From: Pseudomonas fluorescens
GTDB taxonomy: Bacteria; Pseudomonadota; Gammaproteobacteria; Pseudomonadales; Pseudomonadaceae
Assembly: GCA_902825215.1 (NCBI GenBank)
Contig: LR782234.1
Span: forward strand, 1,426,001 to 1,490,000
DNA length: 64,000 bases
Direction: 5' to 3'
Shown: positions 18,499 through 27,559 of the stretch, one piece after another
Position numbering within the stretch: position 1 is the first letter of the stretch
Layout of the letters: each line of letters begins with the position of its first letter
The notes under the pieces: model-generated
The model's input: only the letters and a program-made list of their open reading frames with translations
What the model was told of the DNA's origin: nothing
Database searches by the model: none
Made by a program: the position numbers and the translations under genes

Positions 18499-19209
18499 CT
18501 AGTGCGTCGGCCCGAGGAAGGCCAGCCAGCGCCGTTCGGCGAGACGGAACAGGCCGACCAGCGCAAAGGTGATGGTCAGGTAGATCAGCGCGGCAATGCC
18601 GAACGACTGGAAGGTCAGGAAGGTCGCCGAGTTGGCGTCCCGCGCGACTTTGAGGATATCGGGAATGGTCGCGGTGAAGGCCACTGTGGTCGAGTGCAGC
18701 ATCAGGATCACTTCGTTGCTGTAATACGGCAACGACCGGCGCAACGCCGACGGCATGATCACGTAAGCGTACAGCTTCCAACCGGTCAGACCGTAAGCCT
18801 TGGCCGCTTCGACTTCGCCGTGGTTCATGCTGCGGATCGCCCCGGCGAAAATTTCCGTGGTGTAGGCGCAGGTGTTCAAGGCAAAGGCGAGGATCGTGCA
18901 GTTCATCGCATCGCGGAAGAAACTGTCGAGCAGCGGTTGTTCACGTACCGCCGCCAGACTGTAGATCCCGGTGTAGCAGATCAGCAGCTGGATATACAGC
19001 GGCGTGCCCCGGAACAGGTAGGTGTAGAACTGCACCGGCCAGCGAATGTAGAAGTGCGGCGAGACGCGGGCGATCGACAGCGGAATCGAGACGATGAAGC
19101 CGATGCAGATCGACGCGGTCAGCAGCCACATCGTCATCGCCAGCCCGGTGATGTTCTGGCCGTCGGTATAAAGGAAGGCGCGCCAGTATTCCTGGAGGAG
19201 TTCGATCAT
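18499..19209 (-). CDS. aotM: Basic amino acid ABC transporter permease (AotM/HisM-like)
   Basis: The 236-residue integral membrane protein has about five hydrophobic segments and the coupling loop EVEAAKAYGLTGWKLYAYVIMP (core EAAKAYGLTG) of HisM-type permeases. It pairs with the preceding permease to form the channel. It overlaps AotQ by four bases (ATGA). Confidence 0.92.
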   Translation of the reverse strand: MIELLQEYWRAFLYTDGQNITGLAMTMWLLTASICIGFIVSIPLSIARVSPHFYIRWPVQFYTYLFRGTPLYIQLLICYTGIYSLAAVREQPLLDSFFRDAMNCTILAFALNTCAYTTEIFAGAIRSMNHGEVEAAKAYGLTGWKLYAYVIMPSALRRSLPYYSNEVILMLHSTTVAFTATIPDILKVARDANSATFLTFQSFGIAALIYLTITFALVGLFRLAERRWLAFLGPTH

Positions 19210-19934
19210 CGCACGGCCTCCCGGGCACCGGCTGCATAGCGGCGTTCGAGCCTGCGCAGAATGAAGTTGGACGCACTGGTGATCAGCAGATAGATCAACG
19301 CGGCAAGGACCAGGAAGTAGAACAGTTGATAGGTGCTTTTGCCGGCGTCCTGCGCGGCTTTGACCAGATCGGCCAGGCCAATGATCGACACCAGTGCGGT
19401 GGCCTTGAGCATGACCATCCAGTTATTACCGATACCCGGCAGGGCAAAACGCATCATTTGCGGAAACACCACGAAGCGAAAGCGCTGGCCGCGTTTCAGG
19501 CCGTACGCGGTGGCCGCTTCGACCTGACCGCGCGGCACCGCGAGGATCGCGCCACGGAAGGTCTCGGTGAAATACGCGCCATAAATGAAGCCCAGGGTCA
19601 GTACGCCGGCGCTGAACGGGTCAATCTCGATGTATTCCCATTCCATGTAGTCGGTCAGCGACGTCAGCCAGGTTTGCAGGCTGTAGAAGATCAGCAGCAT
19701 CAGTACCAGGTCCGGCACGCCGCGGATCAGCGTGGTGTAGAGCTGGGCAGGCAGACGCAGCAGTTTGACTTTCGACAGTTTGGCACTGGCGCCGAGCAGG
19801 CCGAGCAACACGGCCACCAGCAGCGACATCGCCGATAATTTGATGGTCATCCAGGTGCCTGCCAGCAGCAACGGGCCGAAGCCCTGCAGACTGAAGGAGG
19901 CCAGCCCCAGATTTTGCAGAAGGGTTTCAAACAT
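19206..19934 (-). CDS. aotQ: Basic amino acid ABC transporter permease (AotQ/HisQ-like)
   Basis: The 242-residue permease has about five membrane segments. Its EAA loop reads QVEAATAYGLKRGQRF, and the start MFETLLQNLGLASFSLQGFG is usual for HisQ/AotQ. It lies 56 bp downstream of the binding-protein gene behind a strong hairpin, so it is probably expressed at a lower level than the binding protein. Confidence 0.92.
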   Translation of the reverse strand: MFETLLQNLGLASFSLQGFGPLLLAGTWMTIKLSAMSLLVAVLLGLLGASAKLSKVKLLRLPAQLYTTLIRGVPDLVLMLLIFYSLQTWLTSLTDYMEWEYIEIDPFSAGVLTLGFIYGAYFTETFRGAILAVPRGQVEAATAYGLKRGQRFRFVVFPQMMRFALPGIGNNWMVMLKATALVSIIGLADLVKAAQDAGKSTYQLFYFLVLAALIYLLITSASNFILRRLERRYAAGAREAVR

Positions 19935-19956
19935 AAATCAGCAACCTGAACGGATG

Positions 19957-19990
19957 GAAAAGGCGCCCATCGAGGATGGGCGCCGGGGCA
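19957..19990 (-). terminator. Intercistronic hairpin (partial terminator) after aotJ
   Basis: GGCGCCCATC and GATGGGCGCC pair around a three-base loop, followed on the minus strand by TTTT. It lies directly after the aotJ stop, the usual place for a structure that lets most transcripts end after the binding protein. Confidence 0.75.
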
Positions 19991-20773
19991 TTATTTGCCG
20001 CTGTACAGATTCAGATCGCCAAAGTGTTTCTTTTGAATCTCGGCGTATTTGCCGTCGTCGTGTAACGCTTTGATACCTTTATCCAAAAGCGCTTTCAGCT
20101 CAGTGTTACCTTTCTTGATACCGATAGCCGTTTTGGCTGGCAGCAATTCGCTGTCCACCGGCTGGCTGACTTCATAGCCTTCGCCTTTTGGCGACTTCAA
20201 GAAACCCAGTTCGGCTTGCAGCATGTCCTGAATGGCCGCATCGAGACGACCGGAAGTCAGATCGGAATACACCTGGTCCTGGTTCTGATAGGCCTGGGTC
20301 TTCACGCCGGCCTTGTCCAGCACGGCTTTGGCATAGGCTTCCTGAATGGTGCCTTGCTCATAGCCGACGGTTTTGCCTTTGAGCGAGGCCACGTCTGCGC
20401 TCAGGCCGGAGCCCTTCTTGAACACGTAAGCGGTAGGGCCGGAAAACAGCTCGCTGGAGAAGTCGATGACTTTCTCGCGCGCCGGGGTCACGGTCATCGA
20501 CGAGATCACACCGTCGAACTTGTTGGCCTTGAGGCCCGGAATCATGCCGTCGAAATCGCTTTCGACCCACTTGCACTTGACCTTCAGTTCGGCGCAGATC
20601 GCGTTACCCAGGTCGATATCGAAACCCACCAGGCTGCCATCGGCCGCTTTCGACTCGAACGGTGCGTACGAAGGGTCAACGCCAAAGCGCAGCTCTTTGT
20701 ATTCCTTGGCCAGCGCGGAGCCGGCGGCCATGCACAACGCCAGTGCAGAAAGGGTCAGCAATGCTTTTTTCAT
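19991..20773 (-). CDS. aotJ: Periplasmic lysine/arginine/ornithine/histidine-binding protein (AotJ-like)
   Basis: The 260-residue product has a signal peptide cleaved after about residue 22 (GSALA-KEYKEL). It shows the class 3 solute-binding signature GFDIDLGNAICAELKVKCKW and the start LRFGVDPSYAPFESK seen in LAO/HisJ proteins. It delivers basic amino acids to the AotQM-P complex and is the first gene of the operon. The upstream 380 bp hold the promoter region and a repeat. Exact specificity cannot be read from sequence. Confidence 0.92.
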   Translation of the reverse strand: MKKALLTLSALALCMAAGSALAKEYKELRFGVDPSYAPFESKAADGSLVGFDIDLGNAICAELKVKCKWVESDFDGMIPGLKANKFDGVISSMTVTPAREKVIDFSSELFSGPTAYVFKKGSGLSADVASLKGKTVGYEQGTIQEAYAKAVLDKAGVKTQAYQNQDQVYSDLTSGRLDAAIQDMLQAELGFLKSPKGEGYEVSQPVDSELLPAKTAIGIKKGNTELKALLDKGIKALHDDGKYAEIQKKHFGDLNLYSGK

Positions 20774-20999
20774 TATTCAATCCCTAAGAACCAATATGAG
20801 CGCTTGTGGCGCAGAATTATTGTTACTGCAACGCTTACGACCTATAGAAAGTAGCAATTTCCGAACCAGAGTGCCGAACAGGTGTTTTAAAAGATTGAGG
20901 CACGAGGGCGAGCACGCGATTGGTGCGTGCGCTTGGCTGGGTCTGGATTCTTGCACAGTTTTGGGTCTTTACACTGCTCGGCGCTCGACTGCTCACCTT

Positions 21000-21110
21000 G
21001 ATCGTTCCCACGCTCTGCGTGGGAATGCCTCAACGGACGCTCCGCGTTCGGCTTTGGAAGGGAGGCAGAGCGTCCCGGGCTGCGTTCCCACGCAGAGCGC
21101 GGGAACGATC
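21000..21110 (+). repeat. 111-bp palindromic-ended repeat, copy A
   Basis: It starts GATCGTTCCCACGCTCTGCG and ends CGCAGAGCGCGGGAACGATC, an inverted terminal repeat. The centre carries GACGCTCCGCGTTCGG and GAGCGTCCCGGG. The same element lies in reverse orientation at 24031-24141. The gap from 20774 to 21155 otherwise shows no gene. Confidence 0.85.
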
Positions 21111-21141
21111 ATTGCGATCATTGCGATCACCGCGATCACCG
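21106..21141. repeat. Four tandem 9-bp repeats
   Basis: CGATCATTG occurs twice and CGATCACCG twice, in a row, fused to the end of the 111-bp element and 14 bp before the ligase stop. It is a possible variable-number repeat. Confidence 0.85.
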
Positions 21142-21155
21142 GGGCGGGGCCAGGA

Positions 21156-22844
21156 TCAGGCCAGCAGATCCTGCAAGGTAGCGAGGCTGTCAGCCTCTTC
21201 GACGGTTTTGTCCTTGCGCCAGCGCAGCATGCGCGGGAAGCGCACGGCAATTCCGCTCTTGTGCCGCCGTGACAAGGCGATGCCTTCGAAGCCCAGTTCG
21301 AACACCAGGCTCGGTTTGACGCTGCTGACCGGGCCGAACTTCTCGACGGTGGTCTTGCGCACGATGCTGTCGACCTGGCGCATTTCCTCGTCGGTCAGCC
21401 CCGAATAGGCCTTGGCAAACGGCACCAGCGAACGCTGGCTCGACTCCGGCGGGCCGTCCCACACGGCGAAAGTGTAATCGCTGTACAGACTGGCCCGGCG
21501 ACCATGTCCGCGCTGCGCGTAGATCAGCACCGCATCGACACTGAACGGATCAACCTTCCACTTCCACCATACGCCCATGTCCTTGGTGCGCCCGACGCCA
21601 TACAACGCGTCGCGCGCCTTGAGCATCATGCCCTCGACCCCGAGGCGCCGCGAGGCTTCGCGCTGCTGGGCAAGGTCGGCCCAGTCGCTGCCGGTGAGCA
21701 CTGGCGACGGCAACAGCACTGGACTGTTGCAGCGCGCGATCACTGCTTCCAGTTGTTCGCGGCGTTTGGCCTGGGGCTGGTTGCGCCAGTCTTCGCCCTG
21801 CCATTCCAGCAGGTCGTAGGCGAGCACCACCACCGGCACGTCTTCGAGGATCTTCTTGTCGAGGGTCTTGCGGCCGATGCGTTGTTGCAGCAAGGCGAAG
21901 GGCTGCACTGCTGGCGGTGCCGTGGACTGCGGATCGAAAGCGTCTTCGGTGCTCGGATGGCTGCTTTTCCAGACGACAATTTCACCGTCGATTACTGTGC
22001 CATCCGGTAAACCCTGCACCAGCACGTCGAGTTCGGGAAACCGTTCGGTGACCAGTTCTTCGCCCCGCGACCATACCCACAGACGGCCGTCACGCTTGAC
22101 CACCTGCGCACGAATGCCGTCCCACTTCCATTCCACCTGCCAGTTATCGACCGGACCGAGCAGCGCTTCGAACTGGTCAACCGGTTGTGACAGGGCATGC
22201 GCTAGGAAAAACGGGTAGGGCTGGCCGCCGCGCTGGGCATGTTCGTCAGCCGACTCAGGGGCGATCAGTTTCAGATAGCTGGCGGCGTTCGGTCGGTTGG
22301 ACAGGTCGGTGTAGCCGACCAGGCGCTGGGCGACGCGTTTGCTGTCGAGCCCGGCCATCGCGGCCAAAGCGCGGGTGACCAGCAGTTTCGACACGCCGAC
22401 GCGAAAGCTGCCGGTGATCAGTTTGATGCACAGCATCAGGCTGGCCCGATCGAGTTGCGCCCACAGTTCCGGCAGTTGCCGCGCGAGATAATCCGGCGTT
22501 TCTCCGCGCAGCGGCAGCAGTTTGTCTTCAATCCACTCAGCAAGGCCGGCTTCAGAGCTGTGCAGGTTCTCCGGCAACACCAGCGAAATGGTTTCCGCCA
22601 GATCGCCGACCGCCTGATAGCTTTCCTCGAACAGCCACGGTTCCAGCCCGGAAACCTCGACCGCCAGCTCTCGCAGGATTTTTACCGGCACCAGTTGCCG
22701 GGGCCGGCCGCCGGAAAGAAAGTACACCGCCCACGCCGCATCCTGAGGTTCGGCCTGGGCGAAGTAAGCCTGCATCGCCGCCAGTTTGGCGTTGCTTGAG
22801 GTGGTCGCGTCGAGTTCGGCGTACAGCTCGGCAAACGCTTTCAT
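21156..22844 (-). CDS. ATP-dependent DNA ligase of the lhr-lig-exo-pe repair set
   Basis: The 562-residue protein has an N-terminal ligase domain (about 1-200), a nucleotidyltransferase domain with the adenylated lysine in WKWDGIRAQ (Lys240), motifs DGTVIDGEIVVW and EGMMLKARD, and a C-terminal OB fold with the WWKWKVDPFSVDAV line. It is distinct from the essential NAD-dependent LigA and belongs to the small ligases encoded with an Lhr-type helicase, an exonuclease and a phosphoesterase. The stop of the exonuclease gene overlaps its start by four bases (ATGA). The last codons are 14 bp from a 9-bp tandem repeat. Confidence 0.93.
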   Translation of the reverse strand: MKAFAELYAELDATTSSNAKLAAMQAYFAQAEPQDAAWAVYFLSGGRPRQLVPVKILRELAVEVSGLEPWLFEESYQAVGDLAETISLVLPENLHSSEAGLAEWIEDKLLPLRGETPDYLARQLPELWAQLDRASLMLCIKLITGSFRVGVSKLLVTRALAAMAGLDSKRVAQRLVGYTDLSNRPNAASYLKLIAPESADEHAQRGGQPYPFFLAHALSQPVDQFEALLGPVDNWQVEWKWDGIRAQVVKRDGRLWVWSRGEELVTERFPELDVLVQGLPDGTVIDGEIVVWKSSHPSTEDAFDPQSTAPPAVQPFALLQQRIGRKTLDKKILEDVPVVVLAYDLLEWQGEDWRNQPQAKRREQLEAVIARCNSPVLLPSPVLTGSDWADLAQQREASRRLGVEGMMLKARDALYGVGRTKDMGVWWKWKVDPFSVDAVLIYAQRGHGRRASLYSDYTFAVWDGPPESSQRSLVPFAKAYSGLTDEEMRQVDSIVRKTTVEKFGPVSSVKPSLVFELGFEGIALSRRHKSGIAVRFPRMLRWRKDKTVEEADSLATLQDLLA

Positions 22845-23875
22845 GTCGGCACCTCGGCAAGCGCGGGCTCGCTGGCGCCGCTTTCTTCTTCGTCATCGCC
22901 GTACTCGGTGCTGAAACCTTGCGCATCCAGACCTTTTTCCCGCAGATGGCGCACCAGCACGCCGATCGAACCGTGAGTGACCATCACTCGTTCCGCGCCG
23001 GTCTGTTCGATGGCCCACAGCAGGCCCGGCCAGTCGGCGTGGTCGGAAAGCACGAAGCCGCGATCGACGCCGCGCCGCCGCCGAGTGCCGCGCAAACGCA
23101 TCCAGCCACTGGCAAAACCGTCGCTGAATTCGCCGAAACGACGCACCCACGTACTGCCGCCGGCCGAGGGCGGGGCGATGACCAGCGCCTGGCGCATGAT
23201 CGGGTCGCTTTTCTTTATGTCTCCGGCGTAGAGCGTCGGGGGCAGATACACGCCGGCCTCGCGATAGACCCGGTTCAACGGCTCGACCGCGCCGTGACTT
23301 AGGATCGGTCCGAGGCTGGCGTCGATGCCGTGGAGAATTCGTTGAGCCTTGCCGAATGAATAGCAGAGCAACACGCTGGCTTTGCCGGCGGCAATATTGG
23401 CCGCCCACCATTGATTGATCTCGGCGAAAATCTGCGCTTGCGGCTGCCAGCGGTAGATCGGCAGGCCGAAGGTCGATTCGGTGATGAACGTGTGGCAGCG
23501 CACCGGTTCGAACGGCGCGCAGGTGCCGTCCGGCTCGACCTTGTAATCGCCCGACGCGACCCAGACTTCACCACCGTATTCCAGGCGCACCTGCGCCGAA
23601 CCGAGCACATGGCCGGCCGGGTGAAAACTCAAGGTGACACCGTGGTGCGTCAGACGCTGGCCGTAGGGCAGGGTCTGCAGGTTGATGTCTTGCCCCAGCC
23701 GTGCGCGCAAAATCCCTTCGCTGGCGCTACTGGACAGATAGTGCTGGTTGCCGGTTCGTGCATGGTCGCCGTGCGCGTGGGTGATGACCGAACGTTCGAC
23801 CGGGCGCCACGGATCGATATAGAAATCCCCGGCGGGGCAATAGAGACCTTCGGGTCGGGCGATAACAAGATCCAT
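22841..23875 (-). CDS. Ligase-associated DNA exonuclease (metallo-beta-lactamase fold)
   Basis: The 344-residue protein has the metallo-beta-lactamase signature THAHGDHARTG (HxHxDH) and later the HPAGHVLGSAQV and SDHADWPGL lines of beta-CASP-like nucleases. It starts MDLVIARPEGLYCPAGDFYIDP, as in the Exo component of the lhr-lig-exo-pe set, a manganese-dependent nuclease in the studied P. putida protein (from memory). It is first in a two-gene unit with the ligase. No LexA box is visible upstream, where a nested repeat region begins. Confidence 0.92.
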   Translation of the reverse strand: MDLVIARPEGLYCPAGDFYIDPWRPVERSVITHAHGDHARTGNQHYLSSSASEGILRARLGQDINLQTLPYGQRLTHHGVTLSFHPAGHVLGSAQVRLEYGGEVWVASGDYKVEPDGTCAPFEPVRCHTFITESTFGLPIYRWQPQAQIFAEINQWWAANIAAGKASVLLCYSFGKAQRILHGIDASLGPILSHGAVEPLNRVYREAGVYLPPTLYAGDIKKSDPIMRQALVIAPPSAGGSTWVRRFGEFSDGFASGWMRLRGTRRRRGVDRGFVLSDHADWPGLLWAIEQTGAERVMVTHGSIGVLVRHLREKGLDAQGFSTEYGDDEEESGASEPALAEVPT

Positions 23876-23950
23876 GTCGTGACCGGAATGGGGGGCTTGT
23901 TAGTTATGAGGCGGGCGTGAGGCTGGAAGTTCGATCGGTTTTGGCGCGCT

Positions 23951-24263
23951 ACCCTCACCCCAGCCCTCTACCGGAGGGAGAGGGGGCCGAGCGAAGTGTC
24001 TTACGAGGTATATCAACCTGACCGGGTTCTGATCATTCCCATGCTCTGCGTGGGAATGCAGCCCGGGACGCTCTGCGTCCCCTCCAGAGCCGAACGCGGA
24101 GCGTCCGTTGAGGCATTCCCACGCGGAGCGTGGGAACGATCAGTGCCGGTTTCGGCAAAATGAAATCCATGCCGGATTCGGCCTCGCTCGATCAGGTCGG
24201 CGAATTACCCAAGCATCCCCCAATCAGTCCCCTCTCCCTTTGGGAGAGGGCTAGGGTGAGGGG
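23951..24263. repeat. CCCTCACCC/GGGTGAGGG inverted-end element containing the 111-bp repeat
   Basis: The left end reads ACCCTCACCCCAGCCCTCTA and the right end GGGAGAGGGCTAGGGTGAGG, an inverted repeat. The same ends recur at 27904-28053 with a short unrelated middle. Here the middle holds copy B of the 111-bp element, so one repeat seems to have landed inside another. There is no gene between 23876 and 24278. Confidence 0.8.
24031..24141 (-). repeat. 111-bp palindromic-ended repeat, copy B (inverted relative to copy A)
   Basis: Its reverse complement follows copy A (21000-21110) base for base with about ten differences, including the core CCTCAACGGACGCTCCGCGT. The two copies bracket the ligase and exonuclease genes in opposite orientations. 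Confidence 0.85.
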
Positions 24264-24278
24264 CTCTTGATCCGTGCC

Positions 24279-26729
24279 CTATTTCCCAGGTGTCAGTGTC
24301 AATCGGGTCTTGCCATACACCCGGTCAAAGTTCTGCGGCTGCATTGGCAAGCCGATGTATTGCCCTTTGAGCCACGCATCGACGCCATTGAGGTAATTCG
24401 GGCTGAGCGGATTGCCCGACTGCCCGGTACCGTTCTGCCCCATCAGCGGTTCCGCCTGGCCGAAGTCGACGATGAAACGCATCGACGGTGCCCGCGTGGT
24501 CGCAAAATCCTGCCCCCAGGCGTACGCCGCCGTATTCAGCGTTGTGTGATCGCCACCCGCCGCCAGCGGCCCGCGCACAGTCTGGCCGTTGGCATTACTC
24601 CACTGGTAGCTGTGCAACTTGCCCCACTGCCAGGCGCGGTGATCGCCGCCCAACTGACTGTCGCCCGCACTGATCGCAGCGGCGAGGCTGCGGGCGAGAA
24701 TCTGCGCCTTGTCTTCTTTTTGCGCAGTGCGCAGGTCATCCCAGAACGGGCTGTCCTCGCGACCGAGCAAATGGTCGGCTTGCGCTGCGTAGGACGTATC
24801 CCCGTTGGCGACAAACGCCTTCCACGCCGGGCTCGACTGCGGGCCGAGTTCGTCGAGGAAAATCTGCTTCATGCTTTCCTGCAGGAACAGTTCATACAGC
24901 GCCGCATCTGCCGAGGTCGGGCTGAGCTTGCCGTCGAACGCCATCAACCGCGTAAAGGCTTCGCGGGCCTTGCTGCGCTCGGCTTCCGGCAGGGCATCGA
25001 TCGCCTGCTTCAGCGGTTGTTTCATGCCCGGCGCTTCAAAGACTTTTTTCAGCTTGGCAGCGAAGGTCGTGGTCTGGTCGTATTGCATGGCGATCACGCT
25101 GCGGCTGTCGTGTTTGCTGGCGCCAGCCAGTTCCGCCAGGCGCTCGCCGCGCTCCGGCGCCGCCCAGGATTTCGACAACTGCATGCCGTAACCGTCGGGG
25201 ATCACGCGCTGGTTGGCGGTGCCGAGCCAGCCTTGCGCCGGATCCTGATCGTAGGGGTGCAGCATCGGGTCGGCGTAACCGTCCCAATCGTATCGACCTT
25301 CCCAGCCCGGCGACGGCAGCAGGCCTTCGCCTTCACGGCGGTTGGGGAAGCGTCCTGTAACCTGCCAGCCAATGTTGCTTGCATCAGCGAACACCAGATT
25401 GGCGGTGATAGCCCGGATTTCGCGGCTGGCGTCGGAAGCACGTTCAACCGTTTGCGCGCGGGTCAGGTCAAAAAACGCGTCCAGGGATTTATCGTCGGTG
25501 AAGCTCGGGGTCTGCAAGGCCAGGCCGAAACCGCTGCCTTGCGCGGCCGCTTGAGCGCTGTTGAGCAGCGCGCCGTGACGGGTTTCGTACACCGCTTCAC
25601 GAATCGGACGCTGACCTTTGACGAAATAGGTTTCGTTGCGCACGCCCAGTGGCTGCCATTTGCCATTGACCTCGTAGGTCAGGCTGCTGCCCTGGCGGCG
25701 GATTTTTTCCAGGAACAGGTCCTGATTGTCGCCGAGCACGCTGGTCATGCTCCACGCGACCTTGCCGTTGAAGCCGCCCAGCACCATCGGCAAACCGGCG
25801 ATGGTCACCCCGGCCGCCTGGTATTTCGGCGCGCGGATCTGCACGAAGCTCCACAGCGACGGCGCCATCAGCGGCCCGTGGGCATCGCTGGCCAGCAGGC
25901 TCTTGCCGCTGCGACTGCGTTGCGGGGCGATCGCCCAGTTGTTCGCCGACGTCGCACCGAGCAGGTTCAGCGTCGACAGTTGCTGGCTGGCACTGCTCAG
26001 CTCGCTCAGCCCGGGAATCTGCCCGTTGAGCTTGAGGCCTTGCAGCTTGTCGGCCTCGGCCAGCGGCAGGTTTTCGTCCGGCGCGGAGGGCGTCAGCCAG
26101 GCGAGCTTGTCGCTGCTGACGGTTTGTGCGAGCAGCAGCGACTGGATTTCTTCCGGCAGGTTGGCCGACTGGCTGAAATTCAGCAGGGCGAAGATCAGCG
26201 CCGAATCTTCCGGTTTCCAGTATTCAGGCTTGTAGCCGCTGGCGGCGAGATCGCCCGGCAACTTGTCGGCATAGCGGAACAGGTAAGCGTTGACGCCCCG
26301 CGCATAGACTTCGAAGAAGCGTTTGAGGCGCGGCGACGAGGCCTTGTACAGCTCGCCGGCGCTTTTTTTCAAGTTGACCGCGCGCATGTAGCGGTCGGCA
26401 TCGAGCAACGAGGCCCCGGACATTTCTGCCAGACGGCCCTGCGCCAACAGACGCAGCGTGACCATCTGGTTGATGCGGTCGCTGGCGTGGATATAGCCGA
26501 GACTGAACAGCGCGTCGTGAAAGGTGTTGCTCTCGATCAACGGCATGCCCATGGCATTGCGGCGCACCGACACGTTCTGCGCCAGGCCCTTGAGCGGCTG
26601 TACGCCGGAGCTCGGCGGCAGGCTGTCTTGCGCGTTCCACGTCTGGCAACCGGACAGGCCCAGGACACCGGCCACTGCTGCGGCAACGCCGAACCGGGGA
26701 AAGAAATGTGTGAGGGCTGGCGAGGCCAT
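24279..26729 (-). CDS. quiP: Penicillin acylase family protein, QuiP-type acyl-homoserine lactone acylase
   Basis: The 816-residue product (ATG 26729, AGGAG seven bases upstream) is an Ntn-hydrolase precursor. The N-terminal subunit (about 40-200) has the lines [18 protein letters not shown] and GVNAYLF; the likely autoprocessing site is at [12 protein letters not shown], making Ser261 the catalytic N-terminal residue of the beta subunit. [20 protein letters not shown] and the [10 protein letters not shown] line follow. P. aeruginosa QuiP (PA1032) has this length and neighbourhood and cleaves long-chain acyl-homoserine lactones. The N-terminus reads VLGLSGC (Cys28), a lipobox, so the precursor may be a lipoprotein. 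Substrate choice is inferred only. Confidence 0.85.
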   Translation of the reverse strand: MASPALTHFFPRFGVAAAVAGVLGLSGCQTWNAQDSLPPSSGVQPLKGLAQNVSVRRNAMGMPLIESNTFHDALFSLGYIHASDRINQMVTLRLLAQGRLAEMSGASLLDADRYMRAVNLKKSAGELYKASSPRLKRFFEVYARGVNAYLFRYADKLPGDLAASGYKPEYWKPEDSALIFALLNFSQSANLPEEIQSLLLAQTVSSDKLAWLTPSAPDENLPLAEADKLQGLKLNGQIPGLSELSSASQQLSTLNLLGATSANNWAIAPQRSRSGKSLLASDAHGPLMAPSLWSFVQIRAPKYQAAGVTIAGLPMVLGGFNGKVAWSMTSVLGDNQDLFLEKIRRQGSSLTYEVNGKWQPLGVRNETYFVKGQRPIREAVYETRHGALLNSAQAAAQGSGFGLALQTPSFTDDKSLDAFFDLTRAQTVERASDASREIRAITANLVFADASNIGWQVTGRFPNRREGEGLLPSPGWEGRYDWDGYADPMLHPYDQDPAQGWLGTANQRVIPDGYGMQLSKSWAAPERGERLAELAGASKHDSRSVIAMQYDQTTTFAAKLKKVFEAPGMKQPLKQAIDALPEAERSKAREAFTRLMAFDGKLSPTSADAALYELFLQESMKQIFLDELGPQSSPAWKAFVANGDTSYAAQADHLLGREDSPFWDDLRTAQKEDKAQILARSLAAAISAGDSQLGGDHRAWQWGKLHSYQWSNANGQTVRGPLAAGGDHTTLNTAAYAWGQDFATTRAPSMRFIVDFGQAEPLMGQNGTGQSGNPLSPNYLNGVDAWLKGQYIGLPMQPQNFDRVYGKTRLTLTPGK

Positions 26730-26926
26730 GGCGAAGCTCCTGGGATACAAAAGGCTGGGGGCGCAATAAAGGCGCTACGTTAGTGAGCAGGCGAGGGCCG
26801 CGCAAGCGGGGTGAGCGGTTATTTCTTCAGTGGTACTGCGGTCAGTCGGAGCGTTTGCAGTTGCCTGAGGCGAAGCGGTGATGGTGAACTGAGGAAAACC
26901 GATCAAACCTCGTGAGAAAAATCGCC

Positions 26927-27484
26927 ATGGAGCTCAAGGGCAACGCTGCATTGATCATCATTGATCAACAGAAAGGCATTCTGCATCCGCGTCTCGGGCG
27001 CAGAAATAACCCGCAGGCGGAAGAACGGATTCTTGATCTGTTGGCGCTATGGCGCCGGACGGAACGCCCAATGATTCATGTACAGCATCTGTCGCACTCG
27101 CCGGAATCGGTGTTCTGGCCGGAGCAGGAGGGCGTGGAGTTCCAGCAGCTATTTGTGCCGCAGCAGGGCGAGTGGCTGATCCAGAAGCACGTGCCGGATG
27201 CGTTTTCTGCCACCGGGCTGGAGGCGCGATTGCACAAGGCGGGGATAGGACAACTGGTGATTGTCGGCGTAGCCACTCACAACTCGGTGGAATCAACCGC
27301 GCGCACTGCCGGTAATCTCGGGTTCGATGCCTGGGTGGTGGAGGACGCGTGTTTTACGTTCGACAAGGTGGATTATTTCGGCACACCGCGAACGGCTGAG
27401 GAGGTGCATGGTATGTCGCTGGGGAATCTGCACGGGGAGTATGCGACGGTGGTCAGCAGTGCCCGGGTTCTGGCGGCTGGCTGA
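26927..27484 (+). CDS. Isochorismatase-fold hydrolase with Ser in place of the catalytic Cys
   Basis: The 185-residue protein starts MELKGNAALIIIDQQKGILH, giving the conserved Asp13; QKHVPDAF gives the conserved Lys87. The third residue of the triad, normally Cys in GVxTxxCV, is Ser120 in VGVATHNSVESTA. Known cysteine-less members (PhzD, isochorismatases) cleave vinyl ethers rather than amides. A GTG 15 bp upstream is an alternative start. The gene is monocistronic; REP and repeat sequences follow. The substrate is unknown and no chorismate genes are near. Confidence 0.85.
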   Translation: MELKGNAALIIIDQQKGILHPRLGRRNNPQAEERILDLLALWRRTERPMIHVQHLSHSPESVFWPEQEGVEFQQLFVPQQGEWLIQKHVPDAFSATGLEARLHKAGIGQLVIVGVATHNSVESTARTAGNLGFDAWVVEDACFTFDKVDYFGTPRTAEEVHGMSLGNLHGEYATVVSSARVLAAG

Positions 27485-27498
27485 ATATCTGATTGTAC

Positions 27499-27519
27499 GA
27501 GTGAGCCTGCTCGCGATGG
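27499..27519 (+). repeat. Single REP half-site
   Basis: GAGTGAGCCTGCTCGCGATGG is a single REP unit without its inverted partner. Confidence 0.6.
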
Positions 27520-27559
27520 CTTTCTTTCAAGCGCTGAGGTTTTTGGTTTGAGTACATAT

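Noticed and set aside
24267..26783. 838-residue plus-strand frame opposite the acylase gene
   Set aside because: It is the antisense of a gene with clear Ntn-hydrolase motifs; long antisense frames are common in GC-rich DNA. No ribosome binding site or family pattern.
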